The position numbers were made by a program, and so were the translations under genes. Positions 19,310 through 26,846 of a stretch of DNA of 35,993 bases are shown piece after piece (within the stretch, counting starts at the first letter, position 1; each line of letters begins with the position of its first letter). This stretch comes from Saprospiraceae bacterium (lineage in GTDB: Bacteria; Bacteroidota; Bacteroidia; Chitinophagales; Saprospiraceae), in assembly GCA_020627785.1 (NCBI GenBank), contig JAHDGF010000048.1:1-35993 (forward strand), given 5' to 3'. The notes beneath the pieces were generated by a model, which was not told where the DNA came from, did not search any database, and saw only the letters and a list, made by a program, of their open reading frames with translations.

Positions 19310-20150
19310 TCAATAAAGTTACTTGGGTGTCAATTTTGTATCGCCCTTTATTATCTAAAGTTAATTTTCCAACAGGATTAATCGGATCATGTTCAAAAAT
19401 TATCCGATGATTTTCTCTCGATTGTAATTGCTTATAGAAAAACTTCTTCTCCTCTATACATTTCAATGGCCTAATATCATAGCTCATGACATAAGGCAAT
19501 CTAACATGATAACTAGAAGCAAGTAAATCCGCGGCATAATAAACAGATTGCCCATCCGGCATTAAAATTTCGGGAACCATCATTGCCTCTGTATGTCCAT
19601 AGTAGAACCATATTTTAATCCCTGGAATCCATTCAATTCCTTGAATTACCGGTATAAATTTCATGACTCCCAAATCTCTTAGTGGAACAAAGTTTTCTTT
19701 TAAAAAGGATGCTTTCTCTCTAGGGTTTGGTGTATAAGCCCAATCAAAATGCGGTTCATTACTCCAATAGGTAGCGTTTGGAAAGGTGGGTTTTATTTCT
19801 CCATTTTCATTATAACGAAGCGCCCCCCCACAATGGTCAAAATGAAGGTGGGTTAAAAATACATCTGTTATTTCTGAAGCATCCATATTATAATTCAGGA
19901 TGGCCTCATGAACATTTCCATCATGTGGATGAAAATGAGAAAAGAATTTTTCTTCTTGCTTAATCCCTAAACCGCAATCAAAGATTATTTTCTTATCCTC
20001 AGTCTCAACCAATAATAATCGGGTCGCCCAGGTACACATGTTATTTTCATCTGGAGGGTTGAGTTTTCTCCACATTGATCGTGGTACCACACCAAACATT
20101 GCGCCTCCATCTAATTTGAATTTTCCTGCCTCTATAATTTTAATCTTCAT
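19305..20150 (-). CDS. Metallo-beta-lactamase-fold hydrolase
   Basis: The 281-residue protein has the full zinc-ligand set of the fold: HLHFDH at 101-106, His186 (YYGHTEAMM), Asp208 (YYAADLL) and His254 (IFEHDP). The pattern and length resemble the AHL-lactonase/quorum-quenching-type branch and other small-molecule MBL hydrolases rather than beta-lactamases or RNases. There is no signal peptide, so it should be cytoplasmic. Its ATG overlaps the ribH stop by one base (TAATG), which implies translational coupling to lumazine synthase, and a terminator lies about 145 nt downstream. The substrate is not known; a link to riboflavin metabolism is suggested only by the overlap. Confidence 0.88.
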   Translation of the reverse strand: MKIKIIEAGKFKLDGGAMFGVVPRSMWRKLNPPDENNMCTWATRLLLVETEDKKIIFDCGLGIKQEEKFFSHFHPHDGNVHEAILNYNMDASEITDVFLTHLHFDHCGGALRYNENGEIKPTFPNATYWSNEPHFDWAYTPNPREKASFLKENFVPLRDLGVMKFIPVIQGIEWIPGIKIWFYYGHTEAMMVPEILMPDGQSVYYAADLLASSYHVRLPYVMSYDIRPLKCIEEKKFFYKQLQSRENHRIIFEHDPINPVGKLTLDNKGRYKIDTQVTLLT

Positions 20151-20659
20151 TAATAACCAATGTTTGATTTTGGTTCGACCAAAGATTTTTTCAGGGCAAT
20201 CATAGTTAACGCAGTATTAGCTGCTTCCACACCTTTGTTTCCATGTTTACCCCCAGTTCGATCTTTTGCTTGTTCCATAGAATTGGGAGTTAATACGCCG
20301 AATACACAAGGCTTTCCTGAAAGGATGGATAATTGAGTTAAGCCGTTAGCTACTGCTTGATTAATATATTCGTTGTGGCTTGTTTCTCCTTTAATCACGC
20401 ATCCTAGCCCAATCACTCCATCAAAGCTTTCGCTTTGTAAAAGCATTTTTAGTCCAACAGGTATTTCAAATGAGCCTGGAACCTCAACTATTTTGATATC
20501 CTCATTTTCAACTCCAGCTGCTTCTAATGTTTCCACTGCTCCATTTAATAAGGCTTGGGTAATTTCTTCATTCCAGGAAGAAACCACAATCCCTATTCTG
20601 AATCCTGATCCATCAACTTTGTTTTTTGGACCTTCAGATAAATTTGTCTTTTTTGTCAT
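20150..20659 (-). CDS. ribH: 6,7-dimethyl-8-ribityllumazine synthase
   Basis: Lumazine synthase condenses 5-amino-6-ribitylamino-uracil with dihydroxybutanone phosphate in the penultimate step of riboflavin synthesis, usually as a 60-mer or pentamer. The 169-residue protein has the substrate-binding block VVSSWNEEIT (26-34), VPGSFEIPVGLK (60-71), the GCVIKGETSHNEYI loop with the catalytic His95, and FGVLTPNSMEQAKDRTGGK (120-138) that binds the phosphate. It is preceded on its strand by a bidirectional hairpin (20674-20704) that separates it from the TPR gene, so it probably has its own promoter. It is followed with one base of overlap by the MBL-fold gene. Confidence 0.97.
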   Translation of the reverse strand: MTKKTNLSEGPKNKVDGSGFRIGIVVSSWNEEITQALLNGAVETLEAAGVENEDIKIVEVPGSFEIPVGLKMLLQSESFDGVIGLGCVIKGETSHNEYINQAVANGLTQLSILSGKPCVFGVLTPNSMEQAKDRTGGKHGNKGVEAANTALTMIALKKSLVEPKSNIGY

Positions 20660-20673
20660 ATCATAAAAATAAG

Positions 20674-20704
20674 AAAAGCCTGTATTTAGAAAATACAGGC
20701 TTTT
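20674..20704 (-). terminator. Hairpin terminator between the TPR gene and ribH
   Basis: A perfect 14-bp stem, AAAAGCCTGTATTT (20674-20687) with its complement (20691-20704), closes a 3-nt loop. On minus it gives TTTTCTTATTTTT downstream, 25 nt past the TPR gene stop. It also has TTTT on the plus side. Confidence 0.8.
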
Positions 20705-20728
20705 AATTCATTGGATTATATATCTATC

Positions 20729-21439
20729 TTACTGCACTTGGGCAATATATCTTTCAATGTCTGTCCCTTGAGAAGAGGTGCTGTATTTGTCCTTAATCTT
20801 TTGGTAAGCACTTAGAGCCTCTCCATTATTCCCTTGTTTTTGGTGGAGCATACCTAGCTTCATCAAATAATATGGGCTAAGGAACTCATTATCTTCAGCA
20901 TTTGCAGCCTTCTTATAGAAACTTAAAGCATTATCGAAGTCGCCTTTTTCAGAATAAGCATCAGCCAAAGCACCATTTTTCATAATTGGAGTAATTTCTC
21001 CATTTGCATTATATGCTTTTAAATACTCAATGGCATCATCATATCTTCCAAGGTTCAAGTAGCTTATTCCTGCATAGTATTTGGCTAGATTTGCCGCTTT
21101 TGTGCCATTATATCCATCAATGATGTCTAAAAAGCCATCGAATCCGCCTCCTGGATTTTCTAGTGCTAAGGCAAATGAGTCTCTTGCAAATTGAGCTTCT
21201 GCCTTATAAATAGCTGAAGCTGCAGCCTTTTCTTTCGGTGCTTTGATTGCGTATTTGTAAATCACAAAAATCCCAACTAAAAGGGCTAAAATCCCAATAA
21301 TTGATAAGAATTTAGTGCTATTTGCTTCAAACCAAGATTGAGGTTCTGCTGGAATTTCTTGCACTTCTTCCACAACTGCATCCTCTCTGATGATTTCTTC
21401 TTCTTCAGCTGGATTATATTTTTTACGTCTTTTTGCCAT
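20729..21439 (-). CDS. Membrane-anchored TPR protein
   Basis: The 236-residue protein has a basic then acidic N-terminus (MAKRRKKYNPAEEEE), one membrane helix (about 46-65, KFLSIIGILALLVGIFVIYK), and a C-terminal array of tetratricopeptide repeats (about 118-230, for example YYAGISYLNLGRYDDAIEYL and ADAYSEKGDFDNALSFYKKA). The single N-terminal anchor followed by TPRs resembles YfgM, the SecYEG-associated periplasmic protein of E. coli, but that likeness is in architecture only. It lies 106 nt downstream of pdhA on the same strand, with a possible promoter of its own, and ends at a hairpin terminator. It presumably serves as a periplasm-facing scaffold; its partner is unknown. Confidence 0.82.
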   Translation of the reverse strand: MAKRRKKYNPAEEEEIIREDAVVEEVQEIPAEPQSWFEANSTKFLSIIGILALLVGIFVIYKYAIKAPKEKAAASAIYKAEAQFARDSFALALENPGGGFDGFLDIIDGYNGTKAANLAKYYAGISYLNLGRYDDAIEYLKAYNANGEITPIMKNGALADAYSEKGDFDNALSFYKKAANAEDNEFLSPYYLMKLGMLHQKQGNNGEALSAYQKIKDKYSTSSQGTDIERYIAQVQ

Positions 21440-21462
21440 GTGTAGCTATTTCAAAATTTGGG

Positions 21463-21470
21463 CAAAAATA
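21463..21470 (-). promoter_or_regulatory. Candidate -7 box (TATTTTTG) for the TPR gene
   Basis: On the minus strand TATTTTTG fits TAnnTTTG and lies 23 nt before the TPR gene ATG, within the pdhA-TPR gap. No clear -33 box is seen. Confidence 0.3.
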
Positions 21471-21545
21471 ACCAAACTAGGCCTTCTATGATAGCAAATG
21501 CCAATAAAAATATAAAGTGGGCAAATAGTTGTCATCCAAAGATCA

Positions 21546-22586
21546 CTAATCCATGATGTATGGATAGTCTTTTTGCACATAATTATCTTCGTAAAGCCCT
21601 GAAGCCATTGGAAGTGGACTTTCATCAGCAAATTTCATCGCAGCTGTAATTTCTGCTTCAATGTCTTCCTTGATTTTGTTTACTTCCGCTTCGGTTGCAA
21701 TTTTATTTTCAATGATATGTGCTTCAGTCGTGTATACTGGATCTCTGTCTTTATAGGCGTTCAATTCTTCTTTTGAGCGGTATTTACCAGGATCTGAGAC
21801 GGAGTGGCCTTTGTATCTATAAGTCTTAATTTCCAAGAAATATGGTCCTTTACCTGCTCTAATATGTTCTGCGGCCTTCATAATTCCTTCATGAACATCT
21901 TCTGCACTCATTCCATTGATTGCTTCTGAAGGCATATCGAATGAAGATCCTATTTTGTATAAATCGTGGACATTGCTGGTTCTTTCAACAGATGTTCCCA
22001 TGGCGTACCCATTATTTTCTACAATGTAGAGAACTGGTAATTTCCACGTCATTGCCATATTAAATGATTCATACAATGCACCCTGTCTTGCTGCACCGTC
22101 TCCAAACATGGTAACCGCGATATTATCTGTACCTCTATATTGTTCTGCTAATGCGATTCCTGTACCAATTGGAATCTGAGCTCCTACGATTCCATTTCCA
22201 CCGAAATAGTTGTGTTCTTTTGAAAAGAAGTGCATTGAGCCTCCTTTACCTTTAACATTTCCTGTTACCTTCCCATATAGCTCTGCCATGCAGCTGTTAC
22301 TATCTAGTCCTCTTGCCAAGGCTATTCCATGCTGTCTGTAAGCTGTAACTAATTTATCTTCTTTTCTAAGAGCTGTGGCTAATCCGCCAGCAATGGCTTC
22401 TTGTCCGATATACACGTGACAAAATCCACGAATTTTCTGTAATGAGTAAGCATACAGGGCTTGTTCTTCAAACCTACGCACTCTATACATTACCTCAAAC
22501 CATTTTAAATACATCTCTTTATCGTAAGATTTGCTGCTTTTGGACCCATTTTCAGTCCCTACTTTTTTCACTAAAGTTTCTGCCAT
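21546..22586 (-). CDS. pdhA: Pyruvate dehydrogenase E1 component, alpha subunit
   Basis: The alpha subunit of the thiamine-pyrophosphate E1 enzyme, with a separate beta subunit, decarboxylates pyruvate for the pyruvate dehydrogenase complex. The 346-residue protein has the TPP/Mg motif GDGAARQGALYESFNMA (162-178) ending at ENN (190-192), GGSMHFF near 115-121, and the mobile-loop segment YRYKGHSVSDPGKYR (257-270). GHSVSDPG is the pyruvate E1 signature. No beta-subunit or E2 gene lies next to it; the next gene on its strand is the TPR protein. Its start faces recF across 126 nt, which include an A-tract and a 16-bp palindrome. A branched-chain 2-oxoacid E1 is possible but less likely from the motif spelling. 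Confidence 0.94.
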   Translation of the reverse strand: MAETLVKKVGTENGSKSSKSYDKEMYLKWFEVMYRVRRFEEQALYAYSLQKIRGFCHVYIGQEAIAGGLATALRKEDKLVTAYRQHGIALARGLDSNSCMAELYGKVTGNVKGKGGSMHFFSKEHNYFGGNGIVGAQIPIGTGIALAEQYRGTDNIAVTMFGDGAARQGALYESFNMAMTWKLPVLYIVENNGYAMGTSVERTSNVHDLYKIGSSFDMPSEAINGMSAEDVHEGIMKAAEHIRAGKGPYFLEIKTYRYKGHSVSDPGKYRSKEELNAYKDRDPVYTTEAHIIENKIATEAEVNKIKEDIEAEITAAMKFADESPLPMASGLYEDNYVQKDYPYIMD

Positions 22587-22675
22587 TATAATGTGATGTT
22601 AAGAAGATAAAAATAAAAAAAAAACCTTGACAACTACGAGCATTAGCGTTTCAAAGCTGACATTTGTACAACTTC

Positions 22676-22693
22676 TACATTTGCATGCAAATG
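22676..22693. promoter_or_regulatory. recF -7 box overlapping a 16-bp perfect palindrome
   Basis: TACATTTG (22676-22683) fits TAnnTTTG and lies 29 nt before the recF start. It overlaps CATTTGCATGCAAATG (22678-22693), a perfect palindrome. A second ACATTTG half-site lies at 22660-22666, 17 nt upstream of the first. This has the form of an operator over a promoter between the divergent recF and pdhA genes. The binding protein is unknown. Confidence 0.4.
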
Positions 22694-22712
22694 CAGAAAA
22701 AATAAAATTCAA

Positions 22713-23840
22713 TTGCAAAATAGATACCACATACAATCATTAGAATTAACCAATTTCAAGAAATATGGTTCTGGAAAGTTCAATTTCAGTCCTGGACTTA
22801 ACATTATCACAGGTAAAAATGGAGTTGGTAAAACAAGTATCCTAGATGGAATTAGGCTGCTAGTATTTGGGAAAGTCTACTTTGCACCTTCTGATAAATC
22901 TTGTATTACGCATAATGAAAATTTCATGAGAGCTAGTGCAAGATTAAATGATTTTGAAGGGGAGTCGTTCAAGCTCGTTGCCAAGATTCAAGAATCGAAA
23001 ACAAAAGTACTTGAGATTGACGATAAAAAAATCAGTCGCCTTTCTAATTATGTAGGTACCTTTTTATCTGTATGTATTTCCCCAGATGACATTCTTCTAG
23101 TGAATGGACAGAGTTCTGATCGACGGGAATTTATGGATCAGGCCATAGTTCAATTAGATAAGACCTACACGCAACACCTAATCGTATACAATAAAACCGT
23201 CAAACAAAGAAATTCACTTCTCAAGAGTTTTTTGAAGAATAATACTTTCGATGCATCTATGCTTCAGGCCTATGAAAAAAAGATGATAGAACTTGCACCT
23301 TATATCTGCGATAAAAGAGAGGCATTCATGCAGGAATTCAGCGATTACTTTCAGAAGGTCTATAGAGACATATCGCCGAATCAAGAGGAAGTTGTTTTAA
23401 ACTATGATTCTAAATTGAAATTAAAATCGATGTCTGAACTATTGGAAGAGTATCAATTGAAGGATCGAATGAGTGGACGCTCAAACGTAGGGATTCATAA
23501 GGACGAATTGAGTATGATATTGAATGATAAGTCGATAAAAACTTATGGTTCACAAGGGCAAATAAAGTCCTATGTGTTTGCCTTGAAAATTGCCTTATTT
23601 GAGTATTTTTTAGAAAAGACGCAGAAGCTTCCTATTTTATTATTAGACGATATGTTTGATAAATTAGATCAATCTAGGGTTGAAAAGATTTTGAATCAGT
23701 TGAACCAAAAATGGGGAGGTCAGGTTTTTATAACAGACACTGATAAAAATAGAATCACTAAGTTTGTCCTTGATGGAGGTAAAAAATGCAATCACATTCA
23801 TATATTAGAAGATCAATCAATTGAATACATAGATGTTTGA
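22713..23840 (+). CDS. recF: DNA replication and repair protein RecF
   Basis: RecF is an SMC-like ABC-type ATPase that binds gapped DNA and, with RecO and RecR, loads RecA. The 375-residue protein begins with the typical LELTNFKKYGSGKFNFSPGL, Walker A GKNGVGKTS (about 34-42), the signature-like YGSQGQIKSYVFALKIALFE (about 278-297) and Walker B ILLLDDMFDKLD (about 307-318). Translation must start at TTG 22713: no ATG in this frame precedes the conserved N-terminal strand. A consensus -7 box and palindrome lie just upstream. The last 8 nt overlap the next gene, showing translational coupling to the DUF721 protein. Confidence 0.95.
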   Translation: MQNRYHIQSLELTNFKKYGSGKFNFSPGLNIITGKNGVGKTSILDGIRLLVFGKVYFAPSDKSCITHNENFMRASARLNDFEGESFKLVAKIQESKTKVLEIDDKKISRLSNYVGTFLSVCISPDDILLVNGQSSDRREFMDQAIVQLDKTYTQHLIVYNKTVKQRNSLLKSFLKNNTFDASMLQAYEKKMIELAPYICDKREAFMQEFSDYFQKVYRDISPNQEEVVLNYDSKLKLKSMSELLEEYQLKDRMSGRSNVGIHKDELSMILNDKSIKTYGSQGQIKSYVFALKIALFEYFLEKTQKLPILLLDDMFDKLDQSRVEKILNQLNQKWGGQVFITDTDKNRITKFVLDGGKKCNHIHILEDQSIEYIDV

Positions 23841-24126
23841 AAAAGAAGAAAAGAAAATTGATAAGGTCCTGGCTGGAATCTTAGGAGAGAGATCTAAATT
23901 CTCGGATGGCTATCGGAAAAATAGTCTATCAACCGTATGGGAAAAGGTGTTAGGCAAGACGGTTATTAAGTATACCAAAGGTCTACGGATTGAAAATGAA
24001 AAGTTGTACGTTAAGATAAGTTCTGCTCCTTTGCGAAATGAGTTAGAATTTGAAAAAGAAAAGCTCATTTTGAAAATCAATCAGGTGTTGGAACATAGAC
24101 AGATAAAAGATTTGATAATTACATAA
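23833..24126 (+). CDS. DUF721 (DciA-like) protein
   Basis: The 97-residue protein is a single DUF721 domain. Visible features are the WEKVLGKTVIKYTKGLRIEN core followed by KLYVKISSAPLRNELEFEK and a C-terminal helix-turn with IKDLIIT. Members of this family include DciA, which helps load the replicative helicase DnaB in bacteria that lack DnaC, and actinobacterial proteins near recF. The start ATG overlaps the recF stop by 8 nt, the same arrangement seen in many Bacteroidota, so a DNA-replication role fits. A bidirectional terminator follows the stop immediately. The family call is good and the helicase-loader role is inferred from family knowledge. Confidence 0.87.
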   Translation: MFEKEEKKIDKVLAGILGERSKFSDGYRKNSLSTVWEKVLGKTVIKYTKGLRIENEKLYVKISSAPLRNELEFEKEKLILKINQVLEHRQIKDLIIT

Positions 24127-24163
24127 AAAAAAGGGAGGTTAATGATTTAACCTCCCTTTTTAT
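24125..24163. terminator. Bidirectional terminator between DUF721 and protease genes
   Basis: A run of A, GGGAGGTTAA, loop TGAT, TTAACCTCCC and a run of T give a perfect stem of at least 10 GC-containing pairs flanked by 5 A-T pairs (24128-24142/24147-24161). It borders the stop codons of both convergent genes. Confidence 0.9.
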
Positions 24164-25818
24164 TATGCCCTTGTTACGTTGACTTTATTTTTCATTTTCT
24201 TTTTGTATTTCTTGCTTTTTCCTTTAACTGTTGCTGCAGAAGAAACGGCTTTAAAAGCATTCACAGTTCCTCCTGAAACACTTAACTTACTGAAAGGCAT
24301 CTTGTCATCTGTCCCTGGAACCTTTACAGTCTCATTGAGTTTGACAGAACTTGATAAAAGTAAATCTTTTACCTGAGTTGCAGATAAGGAAGGGTAGTAT
24401 GATCTTAATAAAGCAGCGACACCTGCAACTACAGGTGCTGCCATACTCGTTCCTTGCAATGGTCTGTATTGATTGTCAGGGAGTGTAGAATAGACCGCAA
24501 CACCTGGAGCAAAAATATCAACATTTTCTGCACCATAATTGGAAAATGTTGCTGAAAGATCTTCGCCTTTTTTGTATGATAATGCTCCTACCTCTATCCA
24601 ATTTTTAGAATATTTTGGCTTGAATAAACCACCTTTACTGTAGGTGTCATTTGGAAAATTATCTGTTGTATCATTATTCTGTGCACTATTTCCAGCTGCA
24701 TGAATTAATAGAACATCATTCTTGGTCGCATGCTTTACCGCAGCATCAACTATTTCTTTATCCCATGAAAATCCTTTTCCAAAACTCATATTGATAATGC
24801 TCGCACCATTGTCGACAGCATATCGGATTGCATTAGCTACATCCTTGTCTCTTTCATCACCGTTGGGAACTGTTCTGATAGACATAATTTCTACATGGTC
24901 TGCAATTCCATCCATTCCTAGATCATTACCTCTTTCTGCAGCAACTATACCAGCCACATGCGTGCCGTGTAAAGCATCTGGGCCTTCAACATCATTGTTT
25001 CCGTAATACATTTCATTGCCGTTAGAATAGTCGTCTCCGATTAATGGTCTCGGATCAAAATCCGGGTTGTATGAAAAATCTTTTTGTCCGCTGTAGTGAT
25101 CTTTTGCACCAACGAATTGATCTAAAACTTCTGTTCTAAGGTTTTCAACCGTTGGGATTTGAGCTCCATCAGCCTGAGCTCTTTTCACCATTTGTACAGC
25201 CATGTCAACTTCTGGATCGGAAAGATCTAAAGAATCCAAATTTTCATTTAAATCTCTGCCATCAAGTGCTTTTTCAAGTGCAGAAATTGCAGAAAGCACT
25301 CTTTTCTCTGAGTCTTTAATATTATTTAAAGAAGTAATGGCTTTTTCTCTTTTGCTTAATACTTCCTCTTCATACTTTTTAAAGTTCTTGTATTCTATCA
25401 ATTGAGTTTTTGATAATTGAGATTCATTGGCATCTTCATATTTGTACTTCAATTTTTTATAAAGTCTGGTTACCTCATACGTATCATGATTTACATTTCC
25501 TTTAGGACCTCCAATGAAATTCCATCCATTAATATCATCTATATAACCGTTGCCATCATCATCAATCCCATTTTCAGGAATCTCTCCTTTGTTAACCCAA
25601 ATGTTATTTTTTAGATCTTCGTGCTCTATATCAACGCCAGAGTCTATAATGGCGACCACCACGGTATTGGCTGTTTTTCCTTTGAGGTATCGGTAAGCTT
25701 GCTCAGTGGCTACGCCGTTGTATCCTTGATCACTGCTCAAGTGAATCCAATCGGTCGGTGCTTGTGCAAGCAATACACCAGTAATTAGTAAACTTAGTAA
25801 GGTGAAAATATTTCTCAT
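24163..25818 (-). CDS. Exported subtilisin-family (S8) serine protease
   Basis: The protein is 551 residues from ATG 25818, chosen because it begins a clear signal peptide (MRNIFTLLSLLITGVLLAQ); an earlier in-frame start would add 17 atypical residues. The catalytic triad is complete: Asp59 (AIIDSGVD), His284 (HGTHVAG) and Ser458 (GTSMAAP), with oxyanion Asn377 (AAGNS). About 200 residues separate the Asp and His blocks, including a charged helical stretch (about 115-185), which is a large insertion for this family. The C-terminus is Lys-rich (GKSKKYKKKMKNK) and has no T9SS sorting domain, so it is probably periplasmic or cell-attached rather than T9SS cargo. A candidate TAACTTTG promoter box lies just upstream. 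The substrate is unknown. Confidence 0.92.
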   Translation of the reverse strand: MRNIFTLLSLLITGVLLAQAPTDWIHLSSDQGYNGVATEQAYRYLKGKTANTVVVAIIDSGVDIEHEDLKNNIWVNKGEIPENGIDDDGNGYIDDINGWNFIGGPKGNVNHDTYEVTRLYKKLKYKYEDANESQLSKTQLIEYKNFKKYEEEVLSKREKAITSLNNIKDSEKRVLSAISALEKALDGRDLNENLDSLDLSDPEVDMAVQMVKRAQADGAQIPTVENLRTEVLDQFVGAKDHYSGQKDFSYNPDFDPRPLIGDDYSNGNEMYYGNNDVEGPDALHGTHVAGIVAAERGNDLGMDGIADHVEIMSIRTVPNGDERDKDVANAIRYAVDNGASIINMSFGKGFSWDKEIVDAAVKHATKNDVLLIHAAGNSAQNNDTTDNFPNDTYSKGGLFKPKYSKNWIEVGALSYKKGEDLSATFSNYGAENVDIFAPGVAVYSTLPDNQYRPLQGTSMAAPVVAGVAALLRSYYPSLSATQVKDLLLSSSVKLNETVKVPGTDDKMPFSKLSVSGGTVNAFKAVSSAATVKGKSKKYKKKMKNKVNVTRA

Positions 25819-25836
25819 TAATTTAATTTTATAGGA

Positions 25837-25844
25837 CAAAGTTA
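25837..25844 (-). promoter_or_regulatory. Candidate -7 box (TAACTTTG) for the S8 protease gene
   Basis: On the minus strand TAACTTTG fits TAnnTTTG exactly and lies 18 nt before the protease ATG at 25818, which also supports that start over the upstream one. The -33 region is poor. Confidence 0.4.
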
Positions 25845-25958
25845 ATATTGAATTGAATATGAACAGCATATTTTGAACCGATATGCGTTAATAAAATCAT
25901 AACAAAAGTTATCCTTAAAGACCAAGGAGCCATTAATAATAGTCGTAACTTTAAGCAA

Positions 25959-26846
25959 ATGAATTCTAAAGCAAACATATTATACACGCTACTTATTGTG
26001 ATTTTATCTTCATCTAGTTCAATTGGTCAGGATGTTTACTGGGAATTAGGCTTTGGAGGAGGTATTAGTGCCTATTGGGGAGATTTAAAATCTGACTCAT
26101 TTTCCGATAATTTTAGGAATACTAACGGTGGGGGTAATATATTTTTGAGATATAATTATGAAAAGTTGGCCGGTCGCTTAATGTTAACCGTTGGTAAGAT
26201 TAGTGCAAGTGACAGCAATTCCGCTGATGAAGCCAGACGACAAAGAAACCTTGATTTCTTTTCTCCGATTTCAGAAGGTGCTTTATTATTCGAATACAAT
26301 ATTTTTGGGATTAACCCCAAAGATGATGAAGCAATCTTTACTCCGCACCTTGCTCTTGGCTTAGGATTTCTAAAATTTGATCCTCGCACCATATATCAGG
26401 ATAGAGAAATTAGATTACAACCCTTAGGTACTGAAGGGCAGACCTTGCCAGGCTTTCCGGATAAATATTCATTGACTGAATTAGTTATACCAGTAGGTGG
26501 GGGGCTTAAATTTAAATTAAACAGAAACTTAGTTGGAAGCCTTGAGCTTTTGGGTCGTGTCACTTTCACAGATTACTTAGATGACGTAAGTACAAATTAT
26601 GCTTATTATGATGAGTTACTTGTTCATAATGGAGAATTGTCGGCTAATCTATCTCAAAGATTTGATGAGTTTTTAGGTGAGGGAGAAGGTTCAAATGCTA
26701 ATTTGACCAATGGAGGAAAGAGAGGTGGAGCAGATGTAGATGACTACTATTTCACTTTCTTTGTAAATCTAAGTTACAACCTTGGCTCTAAACTTTCTGT
26801 AGGTGGTCGCTCTAGAAGAAGCGGTGCATCATGTCCTCGATTCTAA
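25959..26846 (+). CDS. DUF6089 (PorG-like) outer-membrane beta-barrel protein
   Basis: The 295-residue protein has a signal peptide (about 1-23, ending SSSIGQ) and a small beta-barrel with alternating strands. The mature start, WELGFGGGISAYWGDLKSD, and the block RQRNLDFFSPISEGALLFEY match DUF6089. That family includes PorG, the T9SS outer-membrane protein that interacts with the PorKN ring. The C-terminal part has a Gly/Asn-rich loop (about 240-262) before the strands FTFFVNLSYNLGSKLSVGGR, with a tail ending in RF. PorG-type function is only likely, because several DUF6089 paralogues of unknown role exist. It overlaps the start of recQ by 16 nt, so the two genes may be coupled, although their roles look unrelated. 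Confidence 0.78.
   Translation: MNSKANILYTLLIVILSSSSSIGQDVYWELGFGGGISAYWGDLKSDSFSDNFRNTNGGGNIFLRYNYEKLAGRLMLTVGKISASDSNSADEARRQRNLDFFSPISEGALLFEYNIFGINPKDDEAIFTPHLALGLGFLKFDPRTIYQDREIRLQPLGTEGQTLPGFPDKYSLTELVIPVGGGLKFKLNRNLVGSLELLGRVTFTDYLDDVSTNYAYYDELLVHNGELSANLSQRFDEFLGEGEGSNANLTNGGKRGGADVDDYYFTFFVNLSYNLGSKLSVGGRSRRSGASCPRF

Noticed and set aside
21446..21631. Minus-strand frame between pdhA and the TPR gene
   Set aside because: It mostly overlaps pdhA in another frame and has no domain or start context.
10278..21803. CCGTCTCA seen in the rpsO-pnp gap, near 19190 and in pdhA
   Set aside because: The pdhA copy is coding (HSVSD), and an 8-mer is expected about once by chance, so a shared regulatory motif is not supported.
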